Shown here: in pieces, positions 16,899-26,779 of the stretch
Layout: every line of letters starts with the position of its first letter
Position numbering within the stretch: the first letter of the stretch is position 1
Assembly: GCA_948806215.1 (NCBI GenBank)
Contig: CAQIDI010000001.1
Coordinates: 211,153-275,152 of the forward strand
Length of the DNA stretch: 64,000 nt
Reading direction: 5' to 3'
Origin: an uncultured Eubacteriales bacterium
GTDB taxonomy: Bacteria > Bacillota > Clostridia > Christensenellales > UBA1242
Made by a program: the position numbers and the translations under genes
Notes under the pieces: generated by a model
Told to the model about the DNA's origin: nothing
Database searches by the model: none
The model's input: only the letters and a program-made list of their open reading frames with translations

Positions 16899-17998
16899 TA
16901 ATTATTTTTAAAAATTTTATAATAAACTTCTCTTTCCTTTCGTTTAACCGTGTTTAAATCCTGCATATACTTTGTTTTTAGAATGCCATCGTCTAAAATA
17001 GGATTGCTTTCAACAAAAGGAATATTACATTTATTCATACCATAAATTAGTTTACTTTTAATTAACTGAGCAACTTTTGGCTTATCGCAACTTGGACTAA
17101 CACATAAAAACATAAGTTCAGCATAGTTAGGTTTTCTAAAAGCTTTTAATAACTTAAAACTATCAAAGTTAATTAATTTACCTTTGTTTAAATTCATTTC
17201 GAATGCAAGCCCCGGAATAGCTAATCCAAAACCCACCACGCTATTATTTTCATCAACAATTAATGCAATAAAATTATGATTAATTAAAAAGGAGTATTGT
17301 TCCACTAAAACTTCTTTTAGTTTTGGTGTTATTGGAATTGCCCCATACAAAGGAGCATAGCATTCGTTGATTAAATCAAAAACCTTTGTTTTATATTTAT
17401 TTAAAAGTTTGTAAACATTTTTTGTTTTTACAACCTTATAATTATCTAATTCAAAAACATACTTAAAATTTTTAGGAGTTGCTATTCTATATTCAGTAAA
17501 TTTAGTTTCCACCAAATAACCGCATTTTTCCAATAGTTTTTTGTAGTATGGAAAATTATATAGCGCAACCAAGTTTCCCATTTGCTCAAAGTTGTTAGAT
17601 TGAACACCAACCTTTTCAAGGTCGTTAAACCCCATTGGTCCGTGTGAGCATTGCATCCCTCGCCTTATTGCCCAATTTTCTACTGCACTAATTAAAGCAT
17701 TTGCAACTTGAAAATTGTTAATACAATCAAACCTTGTAAACCTTACTCGCTTTTGGTCAGTTTTTTCGTTATATATCGAGTGAATAATTCCACCAATGCG
17801 TCCTACAATTTGACCATTTAATTTTGCCAAATAAAAAACACTTGCAACATCTGTATTTTGTTTGCTCTCTTTAAAAATATTATATTCTGCTATTTTTAAA
17901 GTTGGAACAAAATAATTGCAATCTCTATATAACTTAATTGGGAAATCAACAAATAACTTTTGTTGTTTTTTTGTATTAACTTCTATAATCTCAATCAT
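16898..17998 (-). CDS. GNAT-family acetyltransferase-like protein (YghO type)
   Basis: A 366-residue protein resembling E. coli YghO-type proteins: N-terminal strand-rich part (FVDFPIKLYRDCNYFVPTL), a GNAT-like centre with VGRIGGIIHSIYNEK and the signature HGPMGFNDLEKVGVQ, and a C-terminal second GNAT-like half (ALIVDENNSVVGFGLAIPG ... KLIYGMNKCNIPFVESNPIL). The substrate is unknown. A TTG one codon upstream extends the ORF to 18001, but I prefer the ATG at 17996-17998. There is no ribosome site; TTGACT-N17-TAAACT ends 8 nt before the ATG, so the mRNA would be nearly leaderless. Confidence 0.7.
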   Translation of the reverse strand: MIEIIEVNTKKQQKLFVDFPIKLYRDCNYFVPTLKIAEYNIFKESKQNTDVASVFYLAKLNGQIVGRIGGIIHSIYNEKTDQKRVRFTRFDCINNFQVANALISAVENWAIRRGMQCSHGPMGFNDLEKVGVQSNNFEQMGNLVALYNFPYYKKLLEKCGYLVETKFTEYRIATPKNFKYVFELDNYKVVKTKNVYKLLNKYKTKVFDLINECYAPLYGAIPITPKLKEVLVEQYSFLINHNFIALIVDENNSVVGFGLAIPGLAFEMNLNKGKLINFDSFKLLKAFRKPNYAELMFLCVSPSCDKPKVAQLIKSKLIYGMNKCNIPFVESNPILDDGILKTKYMQDLNTVKRKEREVYYKIFKNN

Positions 17999-18006
17999 CA
18001 AACATA

Positions 18007-18035
18007 AGTTTAAATTTTTTTTTATTATTAGTCAA
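18007..18035 (-). promoter_or_regulatory. Promoter of the YghO-like gene
   Basis: On the minus strand TTGACT (18030-18035), 17 nt, TAAACT (18007-18012). The -10 ends 8 nt before the start codon, leaving practically no leader. Confidence 0.55.
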
Positions 18036-18040
18036 ACAAA

Positions 18041-18487
18041 TTATAAATTTAACATTTGACCAATAAATAACTTTTCGGATTTTAAATTATTTTTAGCTAT
18101 CACATCTTGCTTGTTTAAAGAAAACTTTTTGCAAATTGATTCCAAATTTTCTGTAACACCAACAACATAAATATCCTGAGTTTTTTTACTAAACAAAATT
18201 TTATCTATTTCATTATTAAAATCGGTTTCAACATTAAAACCTAGCTTTTTAAAGTTTTGCTTAATATTGTTTAAATTATCATTTCCATTATAAACATATA
18301 AAAAATTTCGTTTTAAGTTATTAACAACAACAAAGTCGGTATTTTCTAACGGAATTTCAATTTCTTTTGGTAATGGCATATTTGATGATATGCCATTACA
18401 ATTTTCTAAACTTTCAACCGAAACATTATAGGTTTTTGCAATACTATTTAGCGAATCAAATTTGTTAGGAATATGTAAAATTTTCAT
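18041..18487 (-). CDS. LysM-domain protein
   Basis: A 148-residue protein with two LysM-like segments: residues 3-46 (DSLNSIAKTYNVSVESLENCNG) and 105-148 (ENLESICKKFSLNKQDVIAKNN ... LFIGQMLNL). LysM binds N-acetylglucosamine polymers such as peptidoglycan. No signal peptide is evident, so it may be cytoplasmic, forespore-associated, or exported by another route. A perfect AAAGGAG site precedes the ATG. LysM proteins without signals are common among spore-envelope proteins, but that role is inference. Confidence 0.7.
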   Translation of the reverse strand: MKILHIPNKFDSLNSIAKTYNVSVESLENCNGISSNMPLPKEIEIPLENTDFVVVNNLKRNFLYVYNGNDNLNNIKQNFKKLGFNVETDFNNEIDKILFSKKTQDIYVVGVTENLESICKKFSLNKQDVIAKNNLKSEKLFIGQMLNL

Positions 18488-18595
18488 ATTATCTCCTTTA
18501 AAACTAAAGTGAGCTTTTTTATTATAAAATGTTTATAACTATTAATTATTAATATTATTAAAATTAAAAATAAATTCTATAATATTTAATTTATT

Positions 18596-20170
18596 ATGCA
18601 AGTTTTAAAAATTTTGTCCATACAATGTTATAGAAAAATTTTTAGAGGTGATGTTATTAAATCGTTATTTAAGGCAGTTGTGGTTTTAACTGGATTTTCG
18701 GTTTTAACTAGAATTTTAGGTTTTTTATTTAAAATATTTTTATCTCGAACTCTAACCACCGAAATGCTAGGCATTTATTCTATTGTTGTTTCGGTATTTA
18801 TGGTTTTTGTTACAATGCTTAACTCTGGTATGCAACTATCAGTTTCTAAAAACACCACATTAAATTTTAATAAAGATAACAAAAAATGCTATGGCGGAAT
18901 TACCAGTGGCTTAATTATTTCGCTTTCTATTTGCTTATTAATTTTTATTATAATTTTATTGTTTCGACCTTTTTTTATTAACTATTTTGGCAATGAAATT
19001 GGTTATAACCTACTTTTAACAATGTTGCCAGCAATTATCTTTACTGGCGTTTATGCTCCGTTTAAAGGCTATTTATGGGGTAGAGAAAGCTTTTTTAAAG
19101 TTAGCGTTGTGGAATTTTTAGAGCAATTAATAAGAATTGGCAGCTTTTTTGTGCTAATTGCAATTAATAGCAACTTAAATCAACTATACCCTGCTGGAAT
19201 TTCAGTATCAATTGGTTGTATTATTTCAACAATAGTTGGTATTATTTTATTTGTATTTACTGGCGGAAGGCTAAAGAACCCTAAATACGCCTTTAAACCA
19301 ATATTTAACTCGGCAATGCCACTAACTCTAGTTAGAATAGCAACAAGCCTTATGCAGCCATTTATAGCTCTTATTTTACCACTTCAACTTGTTGCCGCAG
19401 GTTTTACAAACAGTCAAGCACTAAGTCAAATAGGTATTGCTATGGGAATGACTATGCCGTTACTTTCAATACCTTCAACCATAATAGGTTCGCTTGCTAT
19501 GGCAATAATTCCTAAACTAACAAGTTTAAACGATGAAATTAACAAGCATAAATTAATAAAACAAATAACATCTGCAATTAATTTTACTTTTATATGTGGT
19601 TTTATTGTTTTACCTTGCTTTATTGCTTTAGGCGAACCACTGTGCTTATTTTTATTTGATAATATAACTGCTGGCACATATTTAAAATATGCTTGTTGGC
19701 TAATTATTCCAATGGGAATTTCACAAATAACAACATCGGTATTAAACAGCTTAAATTTAGAAGTAAAAACTTTTATTTATTACATAATTAGCAGCGTTGT
19801 TTTAGTTGGTTGTATTTTTATTTTACCAAAATATGTTGGCATATATGCCCTAATGTATGGTATGGGAATTAGTATGCTTGTGGTTTCGATTTTAAACATT
19901 ATAAAAATAAATAAAACAGTAGGGTCAAACAAAACTTATTTAGGTATTATTTTAAAACTAGCAATTATATCGCTACCCTGCACCTATTTAACTAAATGGA
20001 TATTTAACATAAGCGAAATTATGTTTCCGAAAATTGTATCCATAATTTTATCAGGTGGAATTAGTATACTATCTTTCACATTGCTAATGAGTGTTTTTGG
20101 CGTTGTGGATATATCCTTAATAAAAGCATTAAAGCCACAAAAAGTTAAAAATTTAAAATTAAAAAATTAG
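18596..20170 (+). CDS. SpoVB/MurJ-like lipid-linked oligosaccharide flippase (MOP superfamily)
   Basis: A polytopic membrane protein of up to 524 residues with about 14 helices, like SpoVB and other MOP flippases that move lipid-linked wall precursors. Family features include the opening GFSVLTRILGFLFKIFLSR and YAPFKGYLWGRESF. The first 20 residues from the ATG at 18596 do not look like the family, and that ATG has no ribosome site. A strong AGAGGTGAT (18644-18652) sits upstream of an in-frame ATT codon at 18656 that would give MIKSLFKAV, a normal SpoVB-like start. A TATAAT at 18578-18583 would also leave almost no leader for the first ATG. SpoVB itself is likely but not proven. Confidence 0.8.
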   Translation: MQVLKILSIQCYRKIFRGDVIKSLFKAVVVLTGFSVLTRILGFLFKIFLSRTLTTEMLGIYSIVVSVFMVFVTMLNSGMQLSVSKNTTLNFNKDNKKCYGGITSGLIISLSICLLIFIIILLFRPFFINYFGNEIGYNLLLTMLPAIIFTGVYAPFKGYLWGRESFFKVSVVEFLEQLIRIGSFFVLIAINSNLNQLYPAGISVSIGCIISTIVGIILFVFTGGRLKNPKYAFKPIFNSAMPLTLVRIATSLMQPFIALILPLQLVAAGFTNSQALSQIGIAMGMTMPLLSIPSTIIGSLAMAIIPKLTSLNDEINKHKLIKQITSAINFTFICGFIVLPCFIALGEPLCLFLFDNITAGTYLKYACWLIIPMGISQITTSVLNSLNLEVKTFIYYIISSVVLVGCIFILPKYVGIYALMYGMGISMLVVSILNIIKINKTVGSNKTYLGIILKLAIISLPCTYLTKWIFNISEIMFPKIVSIILSGGISILSFTLLMSVFGVVDISLIKALKPQKVKNLKLKN

Positions 20171-20215
20171 ATATTATATAAGTATAAATTTTAAAAAAAA
20201 TAAAATAATAGTAAT

Positions 20216-20932
20216 ATGACTTACACTTTAATTGTTAGAAGTATAATAATATATTTTTTAGTGTTCATATTACTGCGTTTAATGGGTAAACGCCAAATTG
20301 GCGAAATGCAACCATTCGAACTTGTTATAACACTAATTATCGCCGACCTTGCAACCATTCCAATGGCAGAAACAGCCTTACCGCTTGTGCACGGAGTAAT
20401 ACCAATTATAACCCTTGCACTAATTCATTTTGCATTAACATTTTTATGTATGAAAAGTTTATATTTTAGAAAGCTTATTAACGGAAAACCAGTAATAGTC
20501 ATAAATCCTAATGGCGTTGATTATAAAGCTTTAAAAAAATTAAATATGAACTTTAACGATTTAATGGAAAATGTTAGAAGTTTAGGCTACTTTAATTTGG
20601 AAGAAATTTTATATGCAATTATGCAAACAAACGGCACTTTAACCATATTACCAAGAGCGCCTTATGCTCCACTAAATGCCAATAATGCAAAAATTGATGT
20701 AGAGCCAGCAAACTTACCAGTAATATTAATTAGCGAAGGCAAATTTGTTAAAGAGAATTTAAACCTAGCAAAATTAGAACCAGACTTTATTAACAAAACT
20801 GTAAGCGATAACAACATTGACCCTAATAATGTTATATTTCTTTCAATAAACAACAATGGAAAAATGTATGTTCAACCAAAAACTGGCAGTTTTAAAGTTA
20901 TTGAAACTAACTTTAAAGGAGGTTCGTGGTGA
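20216..20932 (+). CDS. DUF421 (YetF/YdfR-type) membrane protein
   Basis: A 238-residue protein with three N-terminal membrane helices, then the family hallmark LMGKRQIGEMQPFELVITLIIADLA and a cytoplasmic alpha/beta domain with two DUF421 repeats (GKPVIVINPNGV; LPVILISEGKF). YetF-type proteins occur in spore-forming Bacillota, where relatives associate with SpoVA. It overlaps the DUF4363 gene by 4 nt, a pairing common in Clostridia. The start lacks a Shine-Dalgarno; TAAAAT lies 9 nt before the ATG. Confidence 0.85.
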   Translation: MTYTLIVRSIIIYFLVFILLRLMGKRQIGEMQPFELVITLIIADLATIPMAETALPLVHGVIPIITLALIHFALTFLCMKSLYFRKLINGKPVIVINPNGVDYKALKKLNMNFNDLMENVRSLGYFNLEEILYAIMQTNGTLTILPRAPYAPLNANNAKIDVEPANLPVILISEGKFVKENLNLAKLEPDFINKTVSDNNIDPNNVIFLSINNNGKMYVQPKTGSFKVIETNFKGGSW

Positions 20933-21315
20933 AAAGAATAATAGCAATAGTATTTTTGTTTTTAGCATTAATTACACTTGCAACCTATGAAGTTGTTATG
21001 GTAGATAAAGTTATAGTAAAACTTGAAAATCAAGTTACATCATTAAGCGAAATGGTTAAATCTAATAAAGAAGATTTAAGTATTGTTGAAACAGAAATTT
21101 CTTATGTTAAAAAAGATTGGGATTCAAAAGAAGATAACCTATGTTTAATGTTTAACCATAAAGACTTATCTGCAATAACCGATAGTTTAACCAGACTAAA
21201 ATCCTATATTTATAATAACGACTACGATAATGCAGTTGCCGAAGTGGACTTGTTAAATGAATATGCCAGAAAAAATAGACACATTATGGGATTTAATATG
21301 CAAAATTTATTATAA
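20929..21315 (+). CDS. DUF4363 family membrane-anchored protein
   Basis: A 128-residue protein with one N-terminal membrane helix and an extracytoplasmic helical domain containing KKDWDSKEDNLCLMFNHKDL, as in DUF4363. I chose the GTG at 20929 because the perfect AAAGGAGGT (20915-20923) is 5 nt away and the GTG overlaps the DUF421 stop (GTGA); an earlier GTG at 20926 would be too close. Function unknown; presumed partner of the DUF421 protein. Confidence 0.75.
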   Translation: MKRIIAIVFLFLALITLATYEVVMVDKVIVKLENQVTSLSEMVKSNKEDLSIVETEISYVKKDWDSKEDNLCLMFNHKDLSAITDSLTRLKSYIYNNDYDNAVAEVDLLNEYARKNRHIMGFNMQNLL

Positions 21316-21343
21316 AAAAATGTGGTTAAACCACATTTTTTTA
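21314..21343 (+). terminator. Terminator of the DUF421-DUF4363 operon
   Basis: AAATGTGGTT/AACCACATTT (about 21319-21338) is followed by a T-run. Confidence 0.8.
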
Positions 21344-21390
21344 ATTAAATATTAAAATTTTGTTGAAATTAAAAAAGTTTAAATAGCAAA

Positions 21391-21421
21391 ATAAAAAGCA
21401 CAAGCCTTCTTGTGCTTTTTG
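21391..21421 (-). terminator. Terminator of the uvrB-uvrA operon
   Basis: AAGCACAAG/CTTGTGCTT with a CCTT loop and an A-run on the left lies just behind the small membrane protein that ends the uvr operon. Confidence 0.8.
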
Positions 21422-21955
21422 TTATTTATTATCTTTTCCTAAAATACATTCTTGATATAACTTATCGTTTATTGTTGCATTAATGCTTTGATATAACATA
21501 ATAACGCTAAGAGCAACACAAATTAACAAGTTTCCAAGGTCAACAGCGTTAAACGAAATAATTTGAGCAATTACGATAGTTACAACACAAACTAAAACAA
21601 TACCAAAAGCAATCCAGTTAACAATTGTGTTACCACTAAGTTTGCGTTTTAAATTAACATTATAGTTTGTTCTAATAACACCTTCGCCATTGCTAGTAAT
21701 ATTTGAATTAACTCCAGAATATGCCCTATATTCTAAAACTAATATAACACCATATAAAATTGTTCCAGCCAAAGCAAAACCACCAAATAAATATGGGTTT
21801 GTGTCGGTTATTCCACTAACGCCAGCATAAATTAAAAATGCTATCGATAAAATTGCTACAAAAGCATATAGCCCAATAAAAATTTTAATAGTGTTTAATT
21901 TTTTTTCAAGATAATGTTGTTGATCTTTTTTAACAGTTAATTCGGTTATTAGCAT
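21422..21955 (-). CDS. Unknown four-helix membrane protein, last gene of the uvr operon
   Basis: A 177-residue protein I do not recognise. It has four membrane helices in two pairs (about 26-46, 54-76, 112-137 and 142-162) joined by a polar segment. The ribosome site AAGGAT lies within the end of uvrA, 4 nt upstream of which this gene's ATG follows, so it is co-transcribed and probably translationally coupled with uvrBA. Nothing ties it to DNA repair apart from position. Confidence 0.6.
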   Translation of the reverse strand: MLITELTVKKDQQHYLEKKLNTIKIFIGLYAFVAILSIAFLIYAGVSGITDTNPYLFGGFALAGTILYGVILVLEYRAYSGVNSNITSNGEGVIRTNYNVNLKRKLSGNTIVNWIAFGIVLVCVVTIVIAQIISFNAVDLGNLLICVALSVIMLYQSINATINDKLYQECILGKDNK

Positions 21956-21959
21956 TATT

Positions 21960-24779
21960 TTAATCCTTTTTAAAATATTTTTTTAAATACTTTCCTGTTT
22001 CGCTTTCTTTAATTTTAACAATTTCTTCTGGTGTTCCGCTGGCAACAATTGTTCCGCCTTGATCTCCACCTTCAGGACCTAAGTCAATAATATAATCGGC
22101 AACTTTTATAACATCTAAGTTATGTTCAATAACAACAATGGTGTTACCAGTTGCAACTAAGCGATTAAGTATTTTAATAAGTTTATCAACATCATACATA
22201 TGAAGCCCAGTTGTAGGTTCATCTAAAATATAAAGCGACTTTCCCGTTGCACGCTTACTAAGTTCGGTTGCAAGTTTAACACGCTGTGCCTCGCCACCAC
22301 TAAGTTCGGTTGCAGGTTGACCCAATTTTATATAACCTAAACCAACATCGTATAATGTTTGTAACTTATTTCTTATTTTAGGGATATTTTCAAAAAAGTC
22401 AACTGATTCGGCAATTGTCATATCTAAAACATCGGAAATACTTTTCCCCTTATACTTAACTTCCAATGTTTCACGATTATAACGCTTTCCGTGGCAAGTA
22501 TCACAAGTTACATAAACATCTGGCAAAAAGAACATTTCTATTTTATTTATTCCCGCACCAGAACAATTTTCACATCTTCCGCCAGAAACATTAAAACTAA
22601 ATCTGCCAGAATTATAACCTCGCTCTTTAGCATCCATAGTTTTTGCAAACAATTCTCTAATATCTGTAAACACATTAGTATATGTTGCAGGGTTACTTCT
22701 TGGTGTTCTACCAATAGGGCTTTGATCAATGTTTATAACTTTGTCAAATTTTTCTAAGCCTAAAATTTCTTTATATTTTCCTTCCGATAACTCGCTACGA
22801 TTAATTTTATTGCTTGCTGCCGGATATAAAATCTCGCTAATTAAACTACTTTTCCCACTACCAGAAACACCAGTAATTGCGGTTATTACTCCAGCTGGAA
22901 TTTTAACATTAACATTTTTAAGGTTGTTTTGCTTAGCACCTTTAATTTCGATATATCCATTTTTAATTTCACGTCTTTTGCTTGGAACAGGAATGCTAAG
23001 TTCGCCACTCAAATATTTTCCGGTAATGCTTTCTTTACAAGCAACTATATCTTTAACACTTCCGGCTGCAACAATTTCGCCACCATTAACTCCTGCATAT
23101 GGTCCAACATCAACAACATAATCTGCGCTTCTAATTGTGTCTTCATCGTGTTCAACAACAATAACTGTGTTATCTAAATCTCTTAAGTTAGTTAATGTTT
23201 TTATTAATTTATCGTTATCTCGTTGATGCAATCCAATGCTTGGTTCATCTAATATATATAAAACTCCAGTTAGTCCACTACCAATTTGTGTTGCAAGCCT
23301 TATTCTTTGGGCTTCTCCACCACTAAGAGTACTTGCTGTTCGGCTTAAGGTTAAATAGCCTAAACCAACATTAATTAAAAAGCTTAACCTTGCATTAATC
23401 TCTTTCAAAATTGGTGCTGCAATTTTGCTTTGTGTTTCATTTAATTTTAGTGCATCGAAAAATGCTTTTATTTTAACAACCGACAAATCGGTTAAATCGC
23501 TAATATTTGTGTTTTTAATTTTAACGCTAAGTGCTTCTGGTCTAAGCCTTTTTCCGTGACAATCATCGCAATCTATTTCGGTTAAAAATTTTCCCAATTC
23601 AACTTTCGCCCAATCAGAAGTTGTTTCTCTGTAGCGGCGTTCTAGGTTTGGAATAATGCCTTCAAACTTCATTTTTGTGGTCATTAAATCGCCTTTAAAC
23701 CTATAAGTTGTATCCAATTTTTCGCCTTTAGTTCCGTAAAGAATCATATCTAGCATTTCTTTTGGAAGGTCTTTAACAGGTTTTGATAAATCTTCGTTAA
23801 ATCTATTTGCAACAGCATTAAAGAACATCGAACTCATAGCATTATCATATGCCCAACCGCTGGCATTTATTGCGCCATTTAAAATTGATAAATTCTCATC
23901 CTTAATAATTTTGTTTTTATCCATTATTTGCCTAAAACCTAAACCACTACAAGTTGAACAAGCACCAAATGGATTATTAAAACTAAATAATCTAGGTGTT
24001 ATTTCGTGTAAAGAATATCCACAAGTAACACAACTATGGTTTGTTGAATACAAGGTTTCCTGTTCGTCGTGAGAAACAACAACTATTCCACCAGTAAGTT
24101 TAATAGCAGCTTCTAAACTTTCAGTTAACCTTGTTGTTATTTCTGGTTTTATAACTAACCTATCAACAACAACCGATATGTTATGCTTAATGTTTTTATC
24201 AAGTTTTATTTCTTCATCTAACATATAATCAGAGCCATCAACTTTAACTCTGGCATAGCCTTGCTTTAATAAATCAGCAAATTCCTTTTGAAACATTCCT
24301 TTTTTGCCCTGATAAACTGGTGCTAAAATAATTATTTTAGTTCCTTCTTGCAAGGTTAAAACTTGTTCAACAATGTTATCTATTGTTTGGCTTGTTATTG
24401 GCTTATTGCAATTTGGGCAATATGGTGTTCCAATGTGCGCATATAATAATCTTAAATAATCATAAATTTCGGTAACAGTTGCAACGGTTGAGCGTGGATT
24501 ATGCGAAGTGGTTTTTTGGTCGATAGAAATACTTGGGCTTAATCCTTCAATAATATCAACATCTGGCTTTTTCATTTGCCCTAAAAACATTCTTGCATAA
24601 CTTGATAAACTTTCAATATATCTTCGTTGACCTTCGGCAAAAATAGTGTCAAACGCTAATGTGCTTTTTCCACTACCAGAAACACCAGTAAAAACAACCA
24701 GTTTCCCACGAGGAATGGTTAAACTAACATTTTTTAAATTATTTTCACGTGCACCTTTAATAACAATTTCTTTTAACAT
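21960..24779 (-). CDS. uvrA: Excinuclease ABC subunit A
   Basis: A full-length 939-residue UvrA, the damage-recognition ATPase of nucleotide excision repair. The two ABC modules show Walker A GVSGSGKST (near 33) and GVSGSGKSS (near 640), signature LSGGEAQR twice, and DEPSIGLHQRDN / DEPTTGLHMYDV Walker B regions. Zinc sites are CPNCNK, CVTCG...CSTC and the C-terminal CENCSG...CDTCHG. It starts 2 nt after the uvrB stop with an AAAGGAT ribosome site. Confidence 0.97.
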   Translation of the reverse strand: MLKEIVIKGARENNLKNVSLTIPRGKLVVFTGVSGSGKSTLAFDTIFAEGQRRYIESLSSYARMFLGQMKKPDVDIIEGLSPSISIDQKTTSHNPRSTVATVTEIYDYLRLLYAHIGTPYCPNCNKPITSQTIDNIVEQVLTLQEGTKIIILAPVYQGKKGMFQKEFADLLKQGYARVKVDGSDYMLDEEIKLDKNIKHNISVVVDRLVIKPEITTRLTESLEAAIKLTGGIVVVSHDEQETLYSTNHSCVTCGYSLHEITPRLFSFNNPFGACSTCSGLGFRQIMDKNKIIKDENLSILNGAINASGWAYDNAMSSMFFNAVANRFNEDLSKPVKDLPKEMLDMILYGTKGEKLDTTYRFKGDLMTTKMKFEGIIPNLERRYRETTSDWAKVELGKFLTEIDCDDCHGKRLRPEALSVKIKNTNISDLTDLSVVKIKAFFDALKLNETQSKIAAPILKEINARLSFLINVGLGYLTLSRTASTLSGGEAQRIRLATQIGSGLTGVLYILDEPSIGLHQRDNDKLIKTLTNLRDLDNTVIVVEHDEDTIRSADYVVDVGPYAGVNGGEIVAAGSVKDIVACKESITGKYLSGELSIPVPSKRREIKNGYIEIKGAKQNNLKNVNVKIPAGVITAITGVSGSGKSSLISEILYPAASNKINRSELSEGKYKEILGLEKFDKVINIDQSPIGRTPRSNPATYTNVFTDIRELFAKTMDAKERGYNSGRFSFNVSGGRCENCSGAGINKIEMFFLPDVYVTCDTCHGKRYNRETLEVKYKGKSISDVLDMTIAESVDFFENIPKIRNKLQTLYDVGLGYIKLGQPATELSGGEAQRVKLATELSKRATGKSLYILDEPTTGLHMYDVDKLIKILNRLVATGNTIVVIEHNLDVIKVADYIIDLGPEGGDQGGTIVASGTPEEIVKIKESETGKYLKKYFKKD

Positions 24780-24781
24780 AA

Positions 24782-26749
24782 TTAATCCTTTTTGTTATTT
24801 AATTCTTTTTTTAAATCTAAAATTTGATTTCTTAAAATTATTGCTTGTTCAAAATCTAAACTATCAGAAGCCAATTTCATTAAGCTTTGTAATTTTTCTA
24901 TTTCAGATGGAATTTCTGATTTTTTAACTTTAGCTTTGTTTTTGGTTTCTTTCTTAGTTATTTCTAAAGTGTTTTTAACAGGTTTAATAATTGTTTTAGG
25001 AGTAATTCCATATTTGGCATTATATTCGCTTTGAATTTGTCTACGTCTGTTAGTTTCGTTTATTGCAACTTTCATACTATCGGTTATAACATCAGCATAC
25101 ATAATAACTTTTGCTTCGGCATTTCTTGCTGCTCTACCAATAGTTTGAATAAGTGCCCAACTACTTCGCAAAAAGCCTTCTTTATCGGCATCTAAAATTG
25201 CAACAAGTTTAACTTCTGGAATATCTAAACCTTCGCGTAACAAGTTAATGCCAACTAAAACATCAAATTCTTTTAATCTAAGCGAATTTATAATTTCAAC
25301 ACGGTCAAGTGTATCTATATCGCTATGCAAATAACGCACTTTAATTTTTCTTTCACTTAAATACCCAGTTAAATCTTCTGCCATTTTTTTAGTTAATGTA
25401 GTAATTAAAACCCTACCATCGGTTTGAATGGTTTTATAAATTTCGGTTATTAAATCGTCAACTTGGTTTTTAATTGGTCTAACCGAAATTTCTGGGTCAA
25501 GTAAACCTGTAGGTCTAATTATTTGTTCAACAATTTGATCTGACATTTTCATTTCGTATGGGCCGGGAGTTGCCGAAACAAACACAACTTGATTAATTTT
25601 GCTTTCAAATTCTTCGAAATTTAATGGTCTATTATCATATGCCGCAGGCAACCTAAAACCATATTCAACTAAGTTTGTTTTTCTGGATAAATCACCGGCA
25701 TACATTCCTCTTATTTGTGGAACTGTCATATGGCTTTCATCAATAAACACAACAAAATTATTTTTAAAATAATCAATTAATGTGTAAGGTGGTTCACCTG
25801 GTTTTCTACCATCAAAATAACGAGAATAGTTTTCGATTCCAGAACAATATCCAACTTCTTTCATCATTTCTAAATCGTAAAAAACACGCTCTTTAACACG
25901 CTGAGCTTCGATTAATTTATTTTGTTTTTCAAATTCTTTAACACGCTCTAAACAATCTTTCCTAATACGCTCATATGCATTTTCTAATTTTTCCTGAGTT
26001 ACCGCATAGTGGCTTGCTGGCAAAATAAATGCGTGGTTTAATGTGCTAATACGCTTTCCGGTAACAACATCTATTTCCGAAATAGAATCAATTTCATCTC
26101 CAAAAAACTCAAACCTAACCGCAATATCCGATCTTGATGCAGGAATAACATCTAAAATATCTCCTTTGCTTCTAAATGTCCCGCGTTTAAAATCAATTTC
26201 GTTGCGTTGATACTGCAAGCTAAGAAGCTTTTTCATAACTTCGTTTTTAATAGCGTGATCTCCCGGACGCAAACTTAAACACATACTAGAATAGTTTTCA
26301 GGTTCACCCAAGCCATAAATACAACTAACCGATGCAACAACAATAACATCGTTCCTTTCAAATAAGGAACAAGTTGCGGAATGCCTTAGTTTATCTATTT
26401 CTTCGTTTATGCTCATATCCTTTTCGATATAGGTATCAGAACTAACAATATAGGCTTCTGGCTGATAATAATCGTAATACGAAACAAAATATTCCACTCT
26501 GTTTCGTGGAAAAAACTCCCTAAACTCGTTGCAAAGTTGTGCCGCTAGGGTTTTGTTGTGAGCAATAACTAATGTTGGCCTGTTAATATTATTAATAATA
26601 TTAGCCATAGTAAAAGTTTTACCGCTTCCGGTAACACCCAATATTGTTTGATATTTTAAACCATCTTCAATTCCTTCCACAATTTTGTTAATAGCTTGTG
26701 GTTGATCACCTGTTGGCTTATAAGAACTAACTAACTCAAATTTTTCCAT
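24782..26749 (-). CDS. uvrB: Excinuclease ABC subunit B
   Basis: A 655-residue UvrB, the helicase-like subunit that verifies damage and recruits UvrC. Seen are Walker A LGVTGSGKTFT (near 38), the beta-hairpin YFVSYYDYYQPEAY, the DESH box, helicase motif VI QTIGRAARN and the C-terminal UVR motif (FEQAIILRNQI). It heads the uvrB-uvrA operon. A LexA-type box at 26798-26811 overlaps the likely start of transcription, so SOS control is expected. There is no strong Shine-Dalgarno. Confidence 0.97.
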   Translation of the reverse strand: MEKFELVSSYKPTGDQPQAINKIVEGIEDGLKYQTILGVTGSGKTFTMANIINNINRPTLVIAHNKTLAAQLCNEFREFFPRNRVEYFVSYYDYYQPEAYIVSSDTYIEKDMSINEEIDKLRHSATCSLFERNDVIVVASVSCIYGLGEPENYSSMCLSLRPGDHAIKNEVMKKLLSLQYQRNEIDFKRGTFRSKGDILDVIPASRSDIAVRFEFFGDEIDSISEIDVVTGKRISTLNHAFILPASHYAVTQEKLENAYERIRKDCLERVKEFEKQNKLIEAQRVKERVFYDLEMMKEVGYCSGIENYSRYFDGRKPGEPPYTLIDYFKNNFVVFIDESHMTVPQIRGMYAGDLSRKTNLVEYGFRLPAAYDNRPLNFEEFESKINQVVFVSATPGPYEMKMSDQIVEQIIRPTGLLDPEISVRPIKNQVDDLITEIYKTIQTDGRVLITTLTKKMAEDLTGYLSERKIKVRYLHSDIDTLDRVEIINSLRLKEFDVLVGINLLREGLDIPEVKLVAILDADKEGFLRSSWALIQTIGRAARNAEAKVIMYADVITDSMKVAINETNRRRQIQSEYNAKYGITPKTIIKPVKNTLEITKKETKNKAKVKKSEIPSEIEKLQSLMKLASDSLDFEQAIILRNQILDLKKELNNKKD

Positions 26750-26779
26750 CGTAATTATTATATCCTAAATAAGCATAAT

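Noticed and set aside
22491..23177. Open frames on the plus strand inside uvrA
   Set aside because: They are antisense to a full-length conserved gene, have no ribosome site and encode no known domain.
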